Shown here: positions 8,246 through 16,233 of the stretch, piece after piece
How positions within the stretch are numbered: the stretch's first letter is position 1
Layout: each line of letters begins with the position of its first letter
Assembly (NCBI RefSeq): GCF_900105185.1
Contig: NZ_FNTJ01000001.1
Location: 3,802,501-3,866,500, forward strand
Direction of reading: 5' to 3'
Source of the DNA: Pseudomonas saponiphila
Lineage (GTDB): Bacteria > Pseudomonadota > Gammaproteobacteria > Pseudomonadales > Pseudomonadaceae
Length of the DNA: 64,000 bases
Translations under genes and position numbers: made by a program
Notes under the pieces: model-generated
Told to the model about the DNA's origin: nothing
The model's input: only the letters and a program-made list of their open reading frames with translations
Databases searched by the model: none

Positions 8246-9300
8246 GCCTGCACCTCCAGCGGCCAGCGCGGCTGCTGCTGGGTGATGCAATGCACACCGC
8301 CGCCGCCATGGGCCAGGTGGTTGATCCGCACCGGCACCACTTGCCGCCCGGGGAAGGCCCGGGCCAGCACCTGGGCCGCTTCCTGGTCGGCGGCGATGCC
8401 ATAGGCCGGCATGATCACCGCGCCATTGGCCAGGTAGAAGTTGGTGTAGGAGGCGCAGAACACCTCGGCCTGGCTGTCCACCGCGGCGCTGGCCTCGAAC
8501 AGCTCGATCAGCTCGAAACGACGGCCCTGGGCATCCCGGGCCAGCTCCAGCGCACGGCGGTTCTCGCGCACCACTTCGGCGTAGACCGAGCCCTGGTCGT
8601 GGGTCGCGTCCACCAGCAAGACACCCGGACGGGCAAAGGCGCAGATCCCATCGACATGGCCATCCGTCATGTCGCCGGTGACATGGTCCGGGTCCCCGGG
8701 CAGCCAGATGGTCTTGCGCACCCCCAGCAGGCGCTGGAAGATCGCCTCGATCTCGGCCTTGCTCAGGCCCGGGTTGCGATTGCGGTTGAGCAGCACCGAT
8801 TCGGTGGTGATCAGGGTGCCCTCGCCGTCCACATGGATGGCCCCGCCTTCATTGGCCAGGGGCGTGCCGAAACAGTCCAGCCCCAGGTCGTCGAGCAGGC
8901 GTCGGGCCAGGCTGCGGTCCAGATCGTGGGCCGATTTGTCGCCCCAGGCGTTGAAGCGCCAGCTGACGCCGGCCAGCCCATGCTGCGGATGGCCGATGAA
9001 GGTCGGTCCGGAGTCGCGGCACCAGCTGTCGTTCACCGGCTGCACCAGCAACTGCACAGCCTCGGTGCACAGCGCCCGGGCGCTGTCCAGGGCCGAGGGG
9101 TCCACCACCAGCTTTACCGGTTCGAAGCGCGCAATGGCATTGGCCACCCGGGCGAAATCCGCTTGCACCTCGGCCAGGGTCACGCCCCAGACCGACTCCC
9201 ACAACCCCTGGTTGTGCGGCCAGACCATCCAGGTCGCGGCGTGGGCAACCCACTCGGCGGGCATCTTCCAACCCGGGTGTTGACTGTCATTGCTAAGCAT
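8242..9300 (-). CDS. aguA: agmatine deiminase (agu2A-like)
   Basis: The 352-residue cytoplasmic enzyme has no signal peptide and has the full agmatine deiminase motif set: DSWCRDSGPTF, NEGGAIHVDG, GHVDGICAF, and the nucleophilic Cys338 in HGGGGVHCIT. It makes N-carbamoylputrescine from agmatine. It is the first gene of the operon and is read away from a divergent LysR gene 137 bases upstream, which probably controls it. The stop overlaps the amidase start by four bases. It differs clearly in sequence from the exported deiminase at 4966-6084, so the two are old paralogues rather than a recent duplication. Confidence 0.92.
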   Translation of the reverse strand: MLSNDSQHPGWKMPAEWVAHAATWMVWPHNQGLWESVWGVTLAEVQADFARVANAIARFEPVKLVVDPSALDSARALCTEAVQLLVQPVNDSWCRDSGPTFIGHPQHGLAGVSWRFNAWGDKSAHDLDRSLARRLLDDLGLDCFGTPLANEGGAIHVDGEGTLITTESVLLNRNRNPGLSKAEIEAIFQRLLGVRKTIWLPGDPDHVTGDMTDGHVDGICAFARPGVLLVDATHDQGSVYAEVVRENRRALELARDAQGRRFELIELFEASAAVDSQAEVFCASYTNFYLANGAVIMPAYGIAADQEAAQVLARAFPGRQVVPVRINHLAHGGGGVHCITQQQPRWPLEVQA

Positions 9301-9437
9301 GGGCGTTGCACCTCTGAAGTAAGGTTTTGTTATCAATCGACCGACCCGGCCGAACCATGGCGCCCATGCTATGGCTTTGAAAAAACCTCAACAAACGATA
9401 GATTTAGCCCATTTCTGATTAGTTGGACTTATCAATC
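9301..9437. promoter_or_regulatory. divergent control region of the agmatine operon and its LysR gene
   Basis: The 137-base gap between the divergent starts must hold both promoters. It is AT-rich compared with its flanks and contains the 9-base direct repeat TTATCAATC at 9330-9338 and 9429-9437, one copy near each gene start. Whether LysR binds there is inference. Confidence 0.5.
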
Positions 9438-10307
9438 ATGTTGAAACACTGGCCTCCCCTGAATGCCCTGCGCGGCTTCGAAGCCGCCGCGCGCCTGGGC
9501 AGCTTTCACCAGGCGGCGCAGGAACTGCACCTCACGCAATCGGCCATCAGCCAGCAGATCCGCAGCCTGGAAAACTTTCTCGAACAACCGCTGTTCTACC
9601 GCAGCGGGCGCAGCGTGACCCTGACCGACGCCGGCCACGATCTGCGCAGCACCACCCAGTCGCTGCTGCAGCAACTGGCGGTGGGCATCCGCCGCCTGGA
9701 GCAGTACCGCAAGCCCAACCAACTGGTGGTCAACACCAGCCCGGCCTTCGCCCGCCACTGGCTGCTGCCGCGCCTGGGTGAGTTCCATCGCCTGCACCCG
9801 GAAGTCGACCTGTGGCTGTTCACCAGCTTCGAGCCGCCGGACATGAGCACCCAGACCATCGACCTGACCCTGCGCGACGACCTGAGCGCCCAGGCCGAAT
9901 GCAGCTACCTGGAGCTGTACAGCGATCGCCTGTACCCGGCCTGCCACCCCAGCGTGCTGGAGCAACCCGAAGCGCTGCGCACCACCTTGCATGGCGAACG
10001 GGAGATGGACTGGAGCCATTGGCTGGTGGAAGGCGGCGCGGACATTGGCCAGCGCAGCAACGGCCTGAACTTCTCCGACCCGGGCCTGTTGCTGGACGCC
10101 GCCTGCGCGGGCCACGGCATTGCCCTGGTCAGCCAGTTGCTGACCCAGCAGGCCCGGGCCCAGGGCTTGCTGGCCCCATTGTGCGAACAGAGCGTGCGCG
10201 GCCCGACCTGGGCCTGGCTGATTCACCGCGACAGCGAAGGCAGCCCGCTGACCCGCAGCTTCTGCGAGTGGTTGCTGGGCGCCTTGCAAGTCCCGGCCGA
10301 GCCATGA
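9438..10307 (+). CDS. LysR family transcriptional regulator (GcvA-like)
   Basis: A 289-residue LysR regulator: an N-terminal helix-turn-helix (about residues 8-65, with FEAAARLGSFHQAAQELHLT) followed by a periplasmic-binding-protein-like effector domain. The LTQSAISQQIRSLE recognition segment is typical of the GcvA/AmpR branch. The ATG at 9438 is chosen over an in-frame TTG at 9423 because homologues start close to the first helix. It is divergent from the agmatine operon and is the natural candidate regulator, perhaps responding to agmatine or putrescine. Confidence 0.88.
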   Translation: MLKHWPPLNALRGFEAAARLGSFHQAAQELHLTQSAISQQIRSLENFLEQPLFYRSGRSVTLTDAGHDLRSTTQSLLQQLAVGIRRLEQYRKPNQLVVNTSPAFARHWLLPRLGEFHRLHPEVDLWLFTSFEPPDMSTQTIDLTLRDDLSAQAECSYLELYSDRLYPACHPSVLEQPEALRTTLHGEREMDWSHWLVEGGADIGQRSNGLNFSDPGLLLDAACAGHGIALVSQLLTQQARAQGLLAPLCEQSVRGPTWAWLIHRDSEGSPLTRSFCEWLLGALQVPAEP

Positions 10308-10410
10308 GCGGCGGGCGCAAAACCGTTTTCCATTCCTGGTGGTAACCCCGCGCAAGGCGGCGCCTTAAGCTGGCGCCGGTGCAATCCGCATCGTCTTCCA
10401 GGAGCCGCCC

Positions 10411-11025
10411 GTGCCCCCGATCCACGACATCAACTGGCCGTTGTGGCTGTCCACCATGCTGCCCATGGCCCTGAGCGCCGGGCCCGGCAACCTGATGGTG
10501 GCCAGCTCCGGCGCCCGCAGCGGCGTGCGCCGCTCGCTGCGCTTCATCCTCGGCCTCGATGTGACTTACTGGCTGCTGGCCCTGCTGGTGGGGCTGGGGC
10601 TGTATCACAGCCTGGCGGCGCAACCGCAATGGCTCTGGGGCCTGCGGGTGGCCGGCAGCCTGTACATTTTCTGGCGCGGCCTGCGCCTGTTGCTGCGCTC
10701 GCGGGGCTTGTCCGCCGCGCCGGACGAGCCCCTGGGCTTTCGCGATGGCGTGCTGCTGCAACTGGGCAATGTGCAGGGCCTGGTGATGCTGCTGGTGATG
10801 TTCTCGACCTTCAGCCCCGGCACCGACGCCGGCAGCGCCGTGGTGCTGGTGCTCAGCGCCGCACTGATCGCGGTCAATCTGTTCGGCCACCTGCTCTGGG
10901 CCGGCCTGGGCTCCAGCCTGCAGGTGCTGATGCGCGACCGACCGGGGTTGCTGGTGGCGCAGAACGCCCTGTTCGGCTTGCTGTTGATGGCGGTGGCCGT
11001 GTGGATCTCCCTGCGCGGCGCCTAG
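10411..11025 (+). CDS. LysE/RhtB family amino-acid exporter
   Basis: The product is 204 residues with about six membrane helices. The N-terminal ALSAGPGNLMVAS matches the conserved SPGP-N region of LysE/RhtB translocators, which export amino acids or homoserine lactone-like compounds. GTG at 10411 is the likely start because CAGGAG stands 6 bases before it and no ATG fits. A LysR gene lies tail to tail just downstream. The substrate is unknown. Confidence 0.85.
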   Translation: MPPIHDINWPLWLSTMLPMALSAGPGNLMVASSGARSGVRRSLRFILGLDVTYWLLALLVGLGLYHSLAAQPQWLWGLRVAGSLYIFWRGLRLLLRSRGLSAAPDEPLGFRDGVLLQLGNVQGLVMLLVMFSTFSPGTDAGSAVVLVLSAALIAVNLFGHLLWAGLGSSLQVLMRDRPGLLVAQNALFGLLLMAVAVWISLRGA

Positions 11026-11035
11026 CTCGCGCCCC

Positions 11036-11917
11036 TCACCCGCCCTGCAGCCCGTGACGCGCCAGCAGCTCACAGAGAAACGCCACCACCCGGTCGACCC
11101 GCTCCTGACCCTGGGTCGCCTGGTTGCGCAACAGCCAGATATCGGCACGGTGAACCGGGGTCTGGGGCAACACCCGGAGCAGGCCCAAAGGCTCGGCAAT
11201 ATAGACCGGCAAGGCGGCGATCCCCAGCCCCGCCTGCACCGCCTTGAGCTGCGCTTCCAGGTTGCCGGTGCGCATCCACAGCGGCTGGCCGCCGCTGAGC
11301 TGGTCCAGCCAGCGGGCCAGGGGCAGGTGCTCCAGTGTCTGGTTCCAGCCAATCAGCGAATGCTGGCCCAGGTCCGCCGGTTGCTCGGGGCAACCCTGGG
11401 CCGAGGCATAACCTGGGGAACAGAACAGGGCCTGGGTCAGCTCGCCAACCCGACGCAGGGTGAAGTTGCCGGCCTCCGGCCGCTGCAGGCGCAGCAGCAG
11501 ATCACTGTGGCTCTGAGTGAGCTTGACCGAACGCGCAGCATTGACGAAATCGAAGCTGATCTGCGGGTGCTGCAGGCGAAACTGCGCCAGCGCGGGAATG
11601 ATCAGGTGGCTGCCCATCAGCTCCGGGCAGTCAATGCGCACCAGGCCCGCCATGCGCGCACCGGGCTGGGACATCTGCCGCGTCATCAGCTGGAAACGCT
11701 CTTGCGCCTCCAGGGCCATGGGCAACAAGGCCTGGCCGGCCTCGGTGAGAAAATAGCCCTGGGTGGTCTTCATGAACAACAGCACGTTCAAGGCCTGCTC
11801 CAGCACCAGGATCTTGCGTGAAACCGTCGACGCGGACACCTTCAGCGCCTGCCCGGCGTCGGTGATGTTGCTGGCATTGGCCACAGCGATGAAAAACCGC
11901 AGATCGTCCCAGTTCAC
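11036..11917 (-). CDS. LysR family transcriptional regulator
   Basis: A 293-residue LysR regulator with the winged helix-turn-helix at residues 1-60 (LRFFIAVANASNITDAGQAL, then KVSASTVSRKILVLE) and a C-terminal effector-binding domain containing the usual QAGLGIAALP strand. GTG at 11917 is the start, following an AGG-rich stretch; no ATG exists close by. It converges on the LysE gene and is divergent from a GNAT gene 124 bases away. Its targets are unknown, with the divergent GNAT gene a possibility. Confidence 0.87.
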   Translation of the reverse strand: MNWDDLRFFIAVANASNITDAGQALKVSASTVSRKILVLEQALNVLLFMKTTQGYFLTEAGQALLPMALEAQERFQLMTRQMSQPGARMAGLVRIDCPELMGSHLIIPALAQFRLQHPQISFDFVNAARSVKLTQSHSDLLLRLQRPEAGNFTLRRVGELTQALFCSPGYASAQGCPEQPADLGQHSLIGWNQTLEHLPLARWLDQLSGGQPLWMRTGNLEAQLKAVQAGLGIAALPVYIAEPLGLLRVLPQTPVHRADIWLLRNQATQGQERVDRVVAFLCELLARHGLQGG

Positions 11918-12041
11918 CTTTACCTGCCCTGTCCCTGAAAACCCTGGCCCGGGATCTTATGCGATATTGCCGGGACGGCGTTCAGACTTTTCTCCGTTAA
12001 AGTACGCCAGATCTTTACTGCCCATGGATCAGGGACCTCTC

Positions 12042-12569
12042 ATGCTGGAACTGCACACCACCCGCCTGCACCTGCGCCCCTTGAGCACCCATGACTGGGA
12101 GCTGTTTCTGAGCCTGCACAGCGACCCGGACAACCTGCGCTATGTCTGCGACCCGCTGTCCCGTGACCAGATCGAGGAACGCTTCACCTCGCGCCTGCCG
12201 CGCTGGGACTTCGACTCGACACACTGGCTGTGCCTGGTGATCCGCGACCGCCAGAGCGGCGAGGACCTGGGCCTCACCGGCCTGCGAATCAGCGACCGAG
12301 ACGCCGCCGAAGCCGAGGTCGGCTACCTCCTGGCCCGCCATCACCAAGGCCGGGGCGTGGCCGCGGAGTCGCTGCGCGGGCTGATGGAGCACGCTGGCCA
12401 ACACCTGGGCATCAAGCGCCTGATGGCCACCGTCACCGACGGCAATGCCGCCTCCTGCCAGGTCCTGGAAAAGTGCGGTTTCGTCTTCCTGCGCCGCGAC
12501 GAGCGAGCCTTCCGCCAGGGCGGCGAAGACTTCGACGACCTGATTTTCAGCTGCCACCTGACGGCCTGA
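12042..12569 (+). CDS. GNAT family N-acetyltransferase (RimJ/RimL type)
   Basis: The product is 175 residues and opens with LHTTRLHLRPLSTHDWELF, the standard start of the RimJ/RimL-type acetyltransferase group. The acetyl-CoA site lies around HHQGRGVAAESLRGLM, followed by the NAASCQVLEKCGFVFL helix and strand. The ATG at 12042 has an AGGG site 8 bases upstream; an in-frame ATG at 12024 adds six residues and has no ribosome site. The acetyl acceptor, protein N-terminus or small amine, cannot be assigned. Confidence 0.87.
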   Translation: MLELHTTRLHLRPLSTHDWELFLSLHSDPDNLRYVCDPLSRDQIEERFTSRLPRWDFDSTHWLCLVIRDRQSGEDLGLTGLRISDRDAAEAEVGYLLARHHQGRGVAAESLRGLMEHAGQHLGIKRLMATVTDGNAASCQVLEKCGFVFLRRDERAFRQGGEDFDDLIFSCHLTA

Positions 12570-12643
12570 ACCCGGATTGGCCACGACGGCCCCGCCCTTG
12601 CACCGTGGTTTTTTCTTGACAGCAAAAAATCTCAACGGCTATT

Positions 12644-12657
12644 GTCTGACAACCTGA
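12644..12657. promoter_or_regulatory. FadR/GntR-type operator, copy 1
   Basis: The sequence GTCTGACAACCTGA lies here, 22 bases before the regulator's start. With the preceding bases it forms TTGTC-T-GACAA (12643-12653 region), a palindrome fitting the GntR/FadR consensus TnGTnnnACnA. The same 14 bases recur upstream of lhgO at 13449. Autoregulation is the likely purpose. Confidence 0.6.
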
Positions 12658-12678
12658 CTGCCACGGTTTTTCCTTCCC

Positions 12679-13389
12679 ATGCTCGAACTCCAGCGACCTG
12701 ACTCCCTCGTTGTCCGCGTGGTCAATGCGATCCGCAGCGAGATCGATTCCGGCCGCCTGGCCCCCGAATCGCGCCTACCGACCGAGCAGCAACTGGCCGA
12801 GCAGTTGAACGTCAGCCGCTCGGTGATTCGCGAAGCCATCGCCCAGCTCAAGGCCGACGGTGTGCTGATCGCCCGGCGGGGCCTGGGTTCGTATATTTCC
12901 AAGACCCCGGCCGGCACCGTGTTCCGTTTTCCCCAGGGCAACGGGCGCTTGCCGGACCTGGCGCAGATGTTCGAGATGCGCTTGTGGATCGAAACCCAGG
13001 CGGCATCGATCGCCGCCCAGCGCCGTGACGCCGCCGACCTGCAACGGATGCAGCAGGCCCTGCAGGAAATGCACGACAAGCGCAGTGATTTCGAAGCCGC
13101 GGGGCTGGCCGACGTGGAGTTTCACCGGGCCATCGCCGAGGCCAGCAAGAACGACTATTTCGTGGCCTTCCATGATTTTCTGCGCAGCCAGCTGACCAGT
13201 GCCCGCAAGGCCGCCTGGGAGAACTCGGCGCTGCGCATGGTCGGCGGTTCCGCCGATGCCACCCAGGAACACCAGGCGCTGTACCAGGCGATTGCCGCCG
13301 GCGACCGCCAGGCCGCGGCCGGCTGCGCCGATGCCCACTTGCGCGCTGCGGCCAAGCGCCTGGGCCTGGAGCTGCCCACTATCGATTAA
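12679..13389 (+). CDS. lhgR: FadR-subfamily GntR regulator of L-2-hydroxyglutarate use (LhgR-like)
   Basis: The 236-residue protein has an N-terminal winged helix-turn-helix (about residues 10-75: RLPTEQQLAEQLNVSRSVIR, then EAIAQLKADGVLIARRG) and an all-helical FCD effector domain with the metal-binding pattern of Asp and His residues (EFHRAIAEAS, EHQALYQAI, ADAHLRAA). It lies directly upstream of lhgO and a transporter on the same strand. In P. putida a GntR-type repressor called LhgR senses L-2-hydroxyglutarate and controls lhgO, and the gene order here fits that role. A shared operator-like palindrome upstream of both genes supports control of lhgO and autoregulation. Confidence 0.7.
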   Translation: MLELQRPDSLVVRVVNAIRSEIDSGRLAPESRLPTEQQLAEQLNVSRSVIREAIAQLKADGVLIARRGLGSYISKTPAGTVFRFPQGNGRLPDLAQMFEMRLWIETQAASIAAQRRDAADLQRMQQALQEMHDKRSDFEAAGLADVEFHRAIAEASKNDYFVAFHDFLRSQLTSARKAAWENSALRMVGGSADATQEHQALYQAIAAGDRQAAAGCADAHLRAAAKRLGLELPTID

Positions 13390-13448
13390 GCACAGCGGCA
13401 CGCTTGAGGCTTCAAGCGCTGCAGCGCGGGATTTTGTCGGATTAGTTA

Positions 13449-13462
13449 GTCTGACAACCTGA
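13449..13462. promoter_or_regulatory. FadR/GntR-type operator, copy 2
   Basis: The 14 bases GTCTGACAACCTGA from the regulator's own upstream region are repeated here, 42 bases before the lhgO start. The enclosing TAGTC-T-GACAA again fits TnGTnnnACnA. Binding of the adjacent regulator here would block lhgO transcription; this is inference. Confidence 0.6.
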
Positions 13463-13504
13463 TAACCAGACCTAAACAGATCAGAGCCAAGGTATCCAAG
13501 AACA

Positions 13505-14698
13505 ATGACTTACGACTTTTGCATCATCGGCGGCGGCATCGTCGGCCTGGCCACGGCGATGGAGATCCTCAAGCGCCAGCCCGGCGCTTCGCTGGTGATC
13601 CTGGAAAAGGAAAACGTCCTGGCCAGGCACCAGACCGGGCACAACAGCGGGGTGATCCACGCCGGCATCTACTACGCGCCGGGCAGCCTCAAGGCCGACC
13701 TGTGCAAGCGCGGGGCCGAGGCCACCAAGCAGTTCTGCCGCGAGCACGGGATCAAGTTCGAGGTCTGCGGCAAGGTGCTGGTGGCGTCCAATGCCTTGGA
13801 AATGGAACGCATGGAGGCCTTGTACCAGCGCTCGCAACAGAACGGCCTGAAGGTCGAGCGCCTGGATGCCGAGCAACTGCGCCAGCGCGAACCGAACATC
13901 GTCGGCCTCGGCGGACTGTTCCTCGACGCCACCGGCATCGTCGACTACCGCGAAGTCTGCGAAACCATGGCCCGGGTGATCCGCCGCGAGGGCGGCGAGA
14001 TCTGCCTCAGCCAGACCGTCACCGCCATCCAGGAAAGCGCCGACAGCGTCACGGTCAGCAGCCATGGCGGCAGCTGGCGGGCGAAGAAACTGGTGGCCTG
14101 CGCCGGCCTGCAATCGGACCGCCTGGCGGTGATGGCCGGGGTGAAGATCGACCACCAGATCATCCCCTTCCGTGGCGAGTACTTCCGTCTGCCGGCGGCG
14201 AAGAACAACATCGTCAATCACCTGATCTACCCGATCCCCGACCCGGAGCTGCCGTTCCTCGGCGTGCACCTGACCCGCATGATCGACGGTAGCGTCACCG
14301 TCGGCCCCAACGCGGTACTGGGCCTGGGCCGGGAGAACTACCGCAAGTTCTCCATCAACTGGCGCGACGTGGCGCAGTACGCCAGCTTCCCCGGGTTCTG
14401 GAAAACCATCTGGCAGAACCTGGGCTCCGGCACCACCGAGATGAAGAACTCGCTGTTCAAGTCCGGCTACCTGGAGCAGTGCCGCAAGTACTGCCCGTCC
14501 CTGCAGATCGAGGACCTGCTGCCCTATGAGGCAGGCATTCGCGCCCAGGCGGTGATGCGTGACGGCAGCCTGGTGCACGATTTCCTGTTCGCCCAGACCC
14601 CGCGCATGTTGCACGTGTGCAACGCGCCCTCGCCCGCCGCCACCTCGGCGATTCCCATTGGTTCGATGATCGCCGACAAGATTTTCCAGGCCGACTGA
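13505..14698 (+). CDS. lhgO: L-2-hydroxyglutarate oxidase/dehydrogenase
   Basis: The 397-residue flavoprotein oxidises L-2-hydroxyglutarate to 2-oxoglutarate and passes electrons to oxygen or quinone. The N-terminal dinucleotide-binding motif IIGGGIVGLA (about residues 7-16) and the RHQTGHNSGVIHAGIYY segment are diagnostic of LhgO. The FRGEYFRL and NAVLGLGRENYR segments and the C-terminal SPAATSAIPIG also fit. It is preceded by its FadR-type regulator and followed by a putative dicarboxylate transporter. No csiD glutarate hydroxylase gene is adjacent, so the operon probably serves external or by-product L-2-hydroxyglutarate rather than the glutarate pathway. Confidence 0.93.
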   Translation: MTYDFCIIGGGIVGLATAMEILKRQPGASLVILEKENVLARHQTGHNSGVIHAGIYYAPGSLKADLCKRGAEATKQFCREHGIKFEVCGKVLVASNALEMERMEALYQRSQQNGLKVERLDAEQLRQREPNIVGLGGLFLDATGIVDYREVCETMARVIRREGGEICLSQTVTAIQESADSVTVSSHGGSWRAKKLVACAGLQSDRLAVMAGVKIDHQIIPFRGEYFRLPAAKNNIVNHLIYPIPDPELPFLGVHLTRMIDGSVTVGPNAVLGLGRENYRKFSINWRDVAQYASFPGFWKTIWQNLGSGTTEMKNSLFKSGYLEQCRKYCPSLQIEDLLPYEAGIRAQAVMRDGSLVHDFLFAQTPRMLHVCNAPSPAATSAIPIGSMIADKIFQAD

Positions 14699-14704
14699 AA
14701 CACA

Positions 14705-14728
14705 GGCGCGGCACGCCTTGTGCCGCCC
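14705..14728 (+). terminator. intercistronic hairpin after lhgO
   Basis: GCGGCAC and GTGCCGC pair across a 5-base loop immediately after the lhgO stop. There is no long T run, so this may be an attenuator or mRNA-stabilising stem within the lhgO-transporter operon rather than a strong terminator. Confidence 0.4.
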
Positions 14729-14818
14729 GGATTTACCTCGGTATGCCCTTTTGGGCGCGCCGAGCACGACTCACGTCAACTCGACAATAAATACAATGAT
14801 TCATGAGGAAGTACGGAA

Positions 14819-16147
14819 ATGAGCGCAGTTGAAACCAGCAGTACTGCAGCGGAAACCCCACAACAAACCCAGAAACGCCTGCGCAAGGTCGCGGCGGCCA
14901 CCATCTTCGGCTCGATGCTGGAGTGGTACGACTTCTACCTCTACGCCACCATGGCGGCCATCGTCTTCTCGAAGATCTTCTTCGATAACAGCAACCCGAA
15001 AAGCGCCACGCTGATGGCCTTCTCGACCTTTGCCATCGGTTTTATCGCCCGCCCCTTCGGCGGCATCCTGTTTGGCTACCTGGGGGACAAGTTCGGCCGC
15101 AAGCAGGTGCTGGTGCTGACCTTCTGCCTGATGGGCGTATGCACCGCGCTGATCGGCCTGATCCCCAGCTACGCCTCGATCGGCATCTGGGCGCCGATCC
15201 TGCTGGTGGCGATCCGCATCATCCAGGGCCTGGGCGCCGGTGCCGAACTGTCCGGCGCGGCGGTCACCTCCTATGAACACGCCAGCGAAGGCAAGCGCGG
15301 CAGCCAGGGCGCCTGGCCGGCACTGGGGCTGAACCTGGGCCTGCTGCTGTCGTCGCTGACCATCTACCTGCTGACCATCAACGGCAACGAGTTCCTGCTG
15401 GCCGGCGGCTGGCGCATTCCGTTCGTCTGCAGCATCGTCCTGGTGGCGGTCGGCCTGTGGGTGCGCAACAGCATTCCGGAAACCCCGGAGTTCAAGGAAC
15501 TGAGCAAGGAAAGCCGCAAAGCCAAGGCCTCGCCACTCAAGGCACTGCTCCAGAACGACCTCAAGGGCCTGGCGGTGGTGTTCTTCGTCGCCATTGGCTA
15601 CAACGCCCTGAGCTATATCTTCAAGACCTTCTCCCTGGCCTACCTGACCCAGTACAAGAACGTCGATGTGCACGTCACTTCGCTGTCGGTGACCATCGCC
15701 AGCCTGATCGCCATCGTCGCCGTGCCGTTCTTCGGCTGGCTGTGCGACAAGTGGAGCAGCAAAACCGTACTGATCCTCGGCGGGGTGTTCTCGGTGCTGT
15801 TCGCCTACCCGTTCCTGGCCCTGCTCAACACCGGTGAAAGCCTGATGATCTACATCGCCATCGGCGTCGGCACCGGCATCCTGGCGCCGATGATGTTCGC
15901 GCCCCAGGGCTCGTTCCTCAGCCGCCAGTTCCCTACCGCCACCCGCTCCTCGGGCTTTGGCACCGGGCGCGAAATCGGCACCGCGATTGCCGGCGGCCTG
16001 GCGCCGCTGGGGGCTCTGTCCCTGGTCACCGCCTCGGCCACTCACTCCACCGACGGCGTGGTGATCATCCTCGCGGTCGCCGCCGTGCTGGTGGTGGTGT
16101 TCGCCCTGTGCGACCAGGGCCACAAGCACTCGGCGTTCAAGAACTGA
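14819..16147 (+). CDS. MFS transporter, metabolite:H+ symporter (MHS) family, putative 2-hydroxyglutarate uptake
   Basis: A 442-residue inner-membrane protein with twelve spans. ATIFGSMLEWYDFYLYA near the start and FARPFGG-like and GDKFGRKQ loops (about residues 75-100) are hallmarks of the MHS group, which take up organic acids such as 2-oxoglutarate, shikimate or proline betaine with protons. It follows lhgO by 120 bases on the same strand, so uptake of L-2-hydroxyglutarate is the most economical role; that rests on context. A GAGGAAGT stretch precedes the ATG. A hairpin follows the stop. Confidence 0.87.
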   Translation: MSAVETSSTAAETPQQTQKRLRKVAAATIFGSMLEWYDFYLYATMAAIVFSKIFFDNSNPKSATLMAFSTFAIGFIARPFGGILFGYLGDKFGRKQVLVLTFCLMGVCTALIGLIPSYASIGIWAPILLVAIRIIQGLGAGAELSGAAVTSYEHASEGKRGSQGAWPALGLNLGLLLSSLTIYLLTINGNEFLLAGGWRIPFVCSIVLVAVGLWVRNSIPETPEFKELSKESRKAKASPLKALLQNDLKGLAVVFFVAIGYNALSYIFKTFSLAYLTQYKNVDVHVTSLSVTIASLIAIVAVPFFGWLCDKWSSKTVLILGGVFSVLFAYPFLALLNTGESLMIYIAIGVGTGILAPMMFAPQGSFLSRQFPTATRSSGFGTGREIGTAIAGGLAPLGALSLVTASATHSTDGVVIILAVAAVLVVVFALCDQGHKHSAFKN

Positions 16148-16161
16148 CGCGATGTTGAACC

Positions 16162-16190
16162 CTCCACAGCGCCCCTGGTGGCCTGTGGAG
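16162..16190 (+). terminator. hairpin after the MHS transporter
   Basis: CTCCACAG and CTGTGGAG pair with a 13-base loop shortly after the transporter stop. It lacks a T tract, so confidence as a Rho-independent terminator is low. Confidence 0.35.
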
Positions 16191-16233
16191 ACTCTGCTAA
16201 GGTGGCCGCTGCATTCGAATCACGGGCCACCCC

